Below are positions 6,460 to 10,058 of a stretch of 10,058 nucleotides of DNA, piece after piece. The DNA is from Defluviitaleaceae bacterium (GTDB lineage: Bacteria; Bacillota; Clostridia; Lachnospirales; WQUN01), in NCBI GenBank assembly GCA_009782245.1, contig WRKK01000288.1, positions 1-10,058 of the forward strand, written 5' to 3'. How positions within the stretch are numbered: the first letter of the stretch is position 1; each line of letters begins with the position of its first letter. The translations under genes and the position numbers were made by a program. The notes under the pieces were generated by a model, which ran no database searches, was not told where the DNA came from, and worked only from the letters and a program-made list of their open reading frames with translations.

Positions 6460-7410
6460 ATGAAATATTTGAGAGATGTGCGGGAAAACGACCGAATTAT
6501 GGAGCATTATTTGTGTAAGCAAAAGCAGATATTAAAATCAAAAAGCGGCAACACGTATTATTCTTTGAAATTGCAAGATAAAACGGCGATGATAGATGCA
6601 AAAGTTTGGGATATTCACAACGATATTGGCAATTTTGACGAGAACGACGTTATAAAAATAGATGGAACGGCGTTAATTTTTAATGGAGAACCGCAAATAA
6701 AAATCAATCGTTTACGCAAAAGTTTGGAAAACGAGTACGTTCTTAGCGAACTTATTCCGCACACAGAAAAGGACATAAACGAGTTATACGGCAAATTGCT
6801 GGGTTTTATAGATGCCATAAAACAGCCGCAGTTACGGCAAATGCTAGAAAATATCGTAATGGAACACCCCGTTATATCTCGGGAAATACAAACGCATTCC
6901 GCCGCCAAGCAGATGCACCACAACTACATGGGCGGCTTGCTAGAGCATACAATCGCAGTGCTAGAAATATGCGACTTTTTGGGCAAACGTTACAAAGGCG
7001 TTGACCACGATGTTTTGATAGCCGCGGCAATTTTGCATGATATTGCCAAAATATTTGAACTATCGCCAATGCCAATCAACGATTACACGGACGACGGGCA
7101 AATGTTGGGGCATATTTACATGGGTGCAGAATTAGTAGCAAAAGAAAGTGCGAAGATTTCGGGCTTTCCGCACACACTAAAAAGTTTGTTGCAACACGCC
7201 ATTTTGGCACATCACGGCGAATACGAATTTGGGTCGCCGAAGTTGCCCATGACGATAGAAGCGTTGATTTTACACGCCGCCGATAATTTGGACGCAAAGG
7301 CAAAAGTTTACGAAGATATGATTGCTAATAATAAATCTGGCTCGCCTTGGGCGGGGTATCATAAACTTTTGGGGCGATATTTGCGTGGCTCGGGATATGA
7401 TAACTCGTAA
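6460..7410 (+). CDS. yhaM: 3'-5' exoribonuclease YhaM family (OB fold plus HD domain)
   Basis: Protein of 316 residues, close to the length of Bacillus subtilis YhaM, which trims RNA 3' ends and can also attack single-stranded DNA. Residues about 12-85 form an OB-fold nucleic-acid-binding domain (YYSLKLQDKTAMIDAKVW). Residues about 145-290 form an HD metal-dependent phosphohydrolase domain: HHNYMGGLLEHT (His163), AAAILHDIAK (His193, Asp194), His218, LAHHGEYEFG (His251, His252) and LHAADNLDAK (His272, Asp275). All expected metal-binding residues are present. The ribosome binding site AAAGGTG lies about 10 nt before the ATG. The gene stands alone on the plus strand, divergent from ddl and convergent with the EIIC-like gene; no clear terminator follows. 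Confidence 0.93.
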   Translation: MKYLRDVRENDRIMEHYLCKQKQILKSKSGNTYYSLKLQDKTAMIDAKVWDIHNDIGNFDENDVIKIDGTALIFNGEPQIKINRLRKSLENEYVLSELIPHTEKDINELYGKLLGFIDAIKQPQLRQMLENIVMEHPVISREIQTHSAAKQMHHNYMGGLLEHTIAVLEICDFLGKRYKGVDHDVLIAAAILHDIAKIFELSPMPINDYTDDGQMLGHIYMGAELVAKESAKISGFPHTLKSLLQHAILAHHGEYEFGSPKLPMTIEALILHAADNLDAKAKVYEDMIANNKSGSPWAGYHKLLGRYLRGSGYDNS

Positions 7411-7506
7411 TGCGGGTTGGTCGCCCGTCCCATCTGGTTTACAATATTTCAATAAAAGTATACACAGGTGGAACGGGTGCCCGTTTGCCCAAGCAAAAAT
7501 TTAACC
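7411..7506. other. Convergent intergenic spacer with GC-rich repeat copy
   Basis: This 96-nt spacer separates the stops of yhaM and the EIIC-like gene. GGTCGCCCGTCCC at 7419-7431 repeats 59-71 exactly. AACGGG (7472-7477) and CCCGTT (7480-7485) form a palindrome whose usable stem is five pairs with a 4-nt loop. Neither has a following T-run, so I do not call a terminator for either gene. Confidence 0.45.
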
Positions 7507-8577
7507 CTAACATTCAATTTTCATATCGCCAAACTTAATCCATTCACGAGACCGCATAAATTCCGATACAACCAGAGAAACCACAGCAGGAAGAATAACA
7601 GAAACAACCGCTAATCCAATCCAATTAAATGCGGTGGGTTCAATCGCCGCCGCACCCGCAGAAATAGCCGCCTCGGACGGCGAAAACCAGCCTGTTATTA
7701 TTCCAATCGGTCCAACCAAGCCAGCCGTGCCCATTCCCGATGCAATGGCGGGACCGTTCATTTGCATACCAAAAACCATGATGGCTACAGGCCCATTTAT
7801 CAAAGATGCCACTATTGCTGGAATACAGATAGTCGGTTTTTTTAGCAAGTTCGGTATTTGCAACATGGAAGTACCCAAGCCCTGTGCCATAAGTCCGCCG
7901 ATTTTGTTTTCACGGTAAGATGCAACCGCAAAGCCAACCATATGAGCGGCACAACCTGCCAAAGCCGCCGCTCCAGCGACTCCTGTTAGGCTAAAACTTG
8001 CCGCCAACGCCGCCGAACTTATGGGCAAAGTTAAAGCAAGCCCCATTATCGCCGACACGAGCGAGCCCATTATAAGTGGGTTTAGTTCCGTTGTTACCAT
8101 AACAAGCCGCCCTAACTGAATTGCCGCCGAGCCGATAGGTGGCGCGATGATTCCTGCTACAAACACGCCGACTACAATCGTTACAAAAGGCGTTAAAATA
8201 ATATCCACGGGCGTTGTCTTGGAGACCAGCTTACCTGCGTAACTCGCCACAATCGCAACGAAAAAAACCGCCAACGGCCCACCCGCACCGCCAAGCACGT
8301 TTGCCGCCGCACCCACCGCCAACAACGAATACATTACAAAAGGCGGAGATTTCAAGGCATATCCCACCGCCAAAGCCATAGCCGCCCCTGTAACTCCAGT
8401 TGCATAGTTTGCGTACTCTTGCAGGAAAGCAAGTGCTGTTACCTGTTCGCCCAACGTTCGCATTATCGTGCCAATCAACAGCGATGCAAACAGTCCATGT
8501 GCCAATGCACCCATAGCTTGCACAAAAATAATGTTTAGCGAAATTTCAATGTTTTGTTTCTTCAAAAATGCTTTCAT
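7507..8577 (-). CDS. PTS EIIC-like membrane protein (PTS_EIIC_2 type)
   Basis: Very hydrophobic integral membrane protein of 356 residues with roughly eight to ten predicted membrane segments. It resembles the family of stand-alone phosphotransferase EIIC-type permeases of Firmicutes. Recognisable stretches are TTPVDIILTPFVTIVVG, MGLALTLPISSAALAAS, CAAHMVGFAVASYREN, GGLMAQGLGTSMLQIPN and the C-terminal SEFMRSREWIKFGDMK. There is no EIIA or EIIB domain or partner gene in the window, so the substrate and even true PTS coupling are unknown. I start it at 8577 because AAGGGGG (8586-8592) stands 8 nt upstream and the sequence begins MKAFLKKQ; the longer frame to 8739 runs through the promoter and is rejected. 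It is monocistronic as far as can be seen. Confidence 0.85.
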   Translation of the reverse strand: MKAFLKKQNIEISLNIIFVQAMGALAHGLFASLLIGTIMRTLGEQVTALAFLQEYANYATGVTGAAMALAVGYALKSPPFVMYSLLAVGAAANVLGGAGGPLAVFFVAIVASYAGKLVSKTTPVDIILTPFVTIVVGVFVAGIIAPPIGSAAIQLGRLVMVTTELNPLIMGSLVSAIMGLALTLPISSAALAASFSLTGVAGAAALAGCAAHMVGFAVASYRENKIGGLMAQGLGTSMLQIPNLLKKPTICIPAIVASLINGPVAIMVFGMQMNGPAIASGMGTAGLVGPIGIITGWFSPSEAAISAGAAAIEPTAFNWIGLAVVSVILPAVVSLVVSEFMRSREWIKFGDMKIEC

Positions 8578-8655
8578 AAAAATTACCCCCTTATGGTTTG
8601 TGTTTGTTTTAGTTGATGTTGCCATTGAAAATTTTTTATATGGCTTATCTGAATT

Positions 8656-8684
8656 ATTATATAATAATTTTTTGGGGAAGTCAA
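8656..8684 (-). promoter_or_regulatory. Sigma-A type promoter of the EIIC-like gene
   Basis: On the minus strand, TTGACT (8684-8679), a 17-nt spacer and TATAAT (8661-8656) match the consensus at 11 of 12 positions. The expected transcript start is near 8649, giving a leader of about 72 nt before the ATG at 8577. No riboswitch or obvious attenuator is seen in that leader. Confidence 0.8.
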
Positions 8685-8760
8685 GGGGGTTGGGTGGATT
8701 TTGGTTTTTTAGTACCGCACTATGCCGCAATATCCACAAAAAATCCAGATATTATCACGC

Positions 8761-8792
8761 AAAAAAAAAACGGCGAAGAAACCTCCGCCGTT
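8761..8792 (-). terminator. Intrinsic terminator of the ABC-Nudix-DUF1854 operon
   Basis: On the minus strand, AACGGCG (8792-8786) pairs with CGCCGTT (8775-8769) around a 10-nt loop and is followed by a run of T down to 8761. It starts 8 nt past the DUF1854 stop codon at 8800. Confidence 0.9.
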
Positions 8793-8799
8793 CAACTTC

Positions 8800-9312
8800 C
8801 TAAAACAAATACGGATCCAACCGCTTAATACTATGCTTATCCAGCCGCGCCAAATCCTCCACAACATACCGATTGCCGTCAACATCAAAAATAATTAGGC
8901 TAATATCCGACAGCATTCTAATATTGCGGTTGACATCTTTCACCGCACAATTTTTGGAATACTCCTTGCCGCTTTTGTTCTGCACTCGCATTTCTATATA
9001 GACATATCCCAGTTTATCCTTTACCGACAATATTTCTAGCACTTTCGGCGAGTAATAGCGGTTGTCCAGTTCGTTTATGACGATATTTTTTTGCTCGCCT
9101 TGCAGTTGGTCAACCTCTTTTATTATTGCGATTTCCTTGTTTTCGTGGTCTGCTACCGAGATGTACTTCATCGGCTCTTTTATGGGCAACGACCGCCGCA
9201 ACACAATGTGCGGATAATCTTCGCCCGCATATCGCAAGCCTGTAAATCCGCCGTCCGTTACGTAAAATTCCGCCTTGCCCACGTCCATTAGTCCAATATC
9301 TGGCTCTTCCAT
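8800..9312 (-). CDS. DUF1854 domain protein
   Basis: Protein of 170 residues, apparently soluble, with no signal peptide or membrane segment. It resembles the DUF1854 family: an N-terminal half with YPHIVLRRSLPIKEPMKYIS (33-52) and AIIKEVDQL, then ELDNRYYSPKVLEILSVKDKLG and a C-terminal DVNRNIRMLSDISLIIFDVDGNRYVVEDL segment ending in LDPYLF. The family has no established biochemical function; members usually lie beside an ABC exporter-type gene, as here, and in some bacteria beside cyanophycin genes, none of which are visible in this window. AGGAG (9321-9325) stands 8 nt before the ATG. It is the last gene of the operon, 55 nt after the Nudix gene, and is followed at once by a terminator. A role as an accessory or regulator of the transporter is inference. 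Confidence 0.85.
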   Translation of the reverse strand: MEEPDIGLMDVGKAEFYVTDGGFTGLRYAGEDYPHIVLRRSLPIKEPMKYISVADHENKEIAIIKEVDQLQGEQKNIVINELDNRYYSPKVLEILSVKDKLGYVYIEMRVQNKSGKEYSKNCAVKDVNRNIRMLSDISLIIFDVDGNRYVVEDLARLDKHSIKRLDPYLF

Positions 9313-9367
9313 TCAAATCACTCCTGTTTCTGAATTTTCCAAATCCTCTTAAATGCTGCCAATCCGC

Positions 9368-9823
9368 CTATGTTAAAGCCTTTTTGTCCCATAAGCGGCT
9401 GGCTTTTTGCACCGAATTGCGAGTGTTTTCGAAAATCTCCAACTCCAATATTTCAGCCACAGAAAACCAACCGACAGCGTCAACCTCAATCTCCTGCGAC
9501 TTTGTCTCACAATTTTCGGCTCGGCACAAATAAACCAAATCAATAAGATTGTGCAATCCATCGCCCTCAATATCTTCAAAAAACAAAATTTCCATTGGCA
9601 ACGGCAATTCTATGAGCGTTGGCTCGTGGTCGGCGGCGGTAACGATTTGTGCCGTTATGCCCGTTTCTTCAAAAATTTCACGCAAAGCCGCCACGTTCGG
9701 CAATTCGTTTTCATGCACGTGTCCGCCAGGCGGCAACCACACGCCCAATTTTTTATGCTTAATCATCAAAATTTCGCCCTTTCGGTTGAAAACAATGCCC
9801 GTGGCTGTAAAATGATTTTCCAT
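9368..9823 (-). CDS. Nudix hydrolase
   Basis: Protein of 151 residues predicted to hydrolyse a nucleoside diphosphate linked to another moiety, using a divalent metal in the cytoplasm. The complete Nudix box G-x5-E-x7-REUxEExGU runs from Gly34 to Ile56 (Glu40, Arg48, Glu49, Glu52, Glu53, Gly55). It is preceded by WLPPGGHVHENE, a form common in MutT/ADP-ribose-type members, but substrate cannot be read from this. Translation is probably coupled to the ABC transporter: the ribosome binding site AGGGG (9829-9833) overlaps the transporter's TAG stop (9834-9832), only 8 nt before this ATG. DUF1854 follows on the same strand. Confidence 0.93.
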   Translation of the reverse strand: MENHFTATGIVFNRKGEILMIKHKKLGVWLPPGGHVHENELPNVAALREIFEETGITAQIVTAADHEPTLIELPLPMEILFFEDIEGDGLHNLIDLVYLCRAENCETKSQEIEVDAVGWFSVAEILELEIFENTRNSVQKASRLWDKKALT

Positions 9824-9831
9824 AATTTCCC

Positions 9832-10058
9832 CTAATCCATCGAAATAACTTTCAAGCCCTCCATTTGTATCATAAACAGCTTGTGATATTCCTTTTTCAA
9901 TTTCATAAGCTCCTCGTGAGTGCCGCTTTCGATAACTTTGCCGTCTTGGATAACCGCCAGGCTGTTGGCATCTTTTAAGGTTGACAAACGGTGGGCAATC
10001 GCTATTGTTGTGCGGTCTTTTTGCAGTTGGTTCAACGCCGCTTGAATTTTCCCCTCGG
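9832..10058 (-). CDS. ABC transporter ATP-binding protein, C-terminal end (partial)
   Basis: The reading frame stays open to the window edge, so only the last 75 residues are present and the true start lies beyond 10058; a TTG at 10035 is an internal Leu codon. The fragment carries the end of a nucleotide-binding domain: EGKIQAALNQLQKDRTTIAIAHRLSTL with the H-loop His, then the ADSLAVI-like NSLAVIQDGKVIESGTHEELM segment typical of exporter-type (MsbA/MDR-like) transporters. The Walker A and B and signature motifs are outside. It is the first visible gene of the operon with the Nudix and DUF1854 genes. A fused permease domain is likely from the family but not seen. Confidence 0.92.
   Translation of the reverse strand, partial: EGKIQAALNQLQKDRTTIAIAHRLSTLKDANSLAVIQDGKVIESGTHEELMKLKKEYHKLFMIQMEGLKVISMD

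Noticed and set aside
7466..7490. AGGTGGAACGGGTGCCCG, resembling a T-box antiterminator
   Set aside because: No plus-strand gene follows, the match to the T-box consensus is partial, and no T-run follows. It is more likely part of a GC-rich repeat remnant.
8578..8739. N-terminal extension of the EIIC-like protein from 8739
   Set aside because: It crosses the promoter at 8656-8684, and the strong AAGGGGG site fits the ATG at 8577.
9407..9835. Plus-strand open frame of 142 codons opposite the Nudix gene
   Set aside because: It mirrors the Nudix hydrolase, which has a complete catalytic motif. The antisense product shows no family features.

Overview
The window looks like a stretch of chromosome from an anaerobic Gram-positive bacterium of the Clostridia/Firmicutes type. 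The evidence is the moderately AT-rich DNA, the strong purine-rich ribosome binding sites, near-consensus sigma-A promoters, intrinsic terminators with U-tracts, a single-chain alpha2-type glycyl-tRNA synthetase, a YhaM-type exoribonuclease and a stalk-domain (copper amine oxidase N-terminal-like) lipoprotein. No rRNA, tRNA, CRISPR array, integrase or insertion sequence is visible. The species cannot be named from the sequence alone.

Layout, left to right. Positions 1-232 are non-coding, with a GC-rich inverted repeat and the terminator of the first operon. From 233 to 3014 on the minus strand lies a two-gene operon, glycyl-tRNA synthetase followed 25 nt later by a cell-surface lipoprotein, read from a good promoter at 3067-3095. 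A divergent consensus promoter (3128-3156) drives a single plus-strand gene (3176-4126) for a PD-(D/E)XK nuclease-like protein with an Ala/Lys tetrapeptide repeat. It ends at an intrinsic terminator that probably also serves the converging murI gene. From 4267 to 6284 on the minus strand, ddl and murI supply D-Ala-D-Ala and D-Glu for peptidoglycan. yhaM (6460-7410, plus strand) is divergent from ddl. From 7507 to 8577 on the minus strand is a stand-alone PTS EIIC-like membrane protein with its own promoter. The right end (8800-10058, minus strand) is an operon of an ABC transporter (only its C-terminal end is inside the window), a Nudix hydrolase and a DUF1854 protein, closed by a strong terminator at 8761-8792.

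Most of the window is ordinary housekeeping DNA, and I do not see a clear new defence or mobile system. The points most worth a second look are the glyS-lipoprotein coupling, the ABC-Nudix-DUF1854 operon, the nuclease-like gene with its twelve-base repeat, and a cluster of short tandem repeats in and between murI and ddl. The MurI active-site motif also departs from the textbook form.
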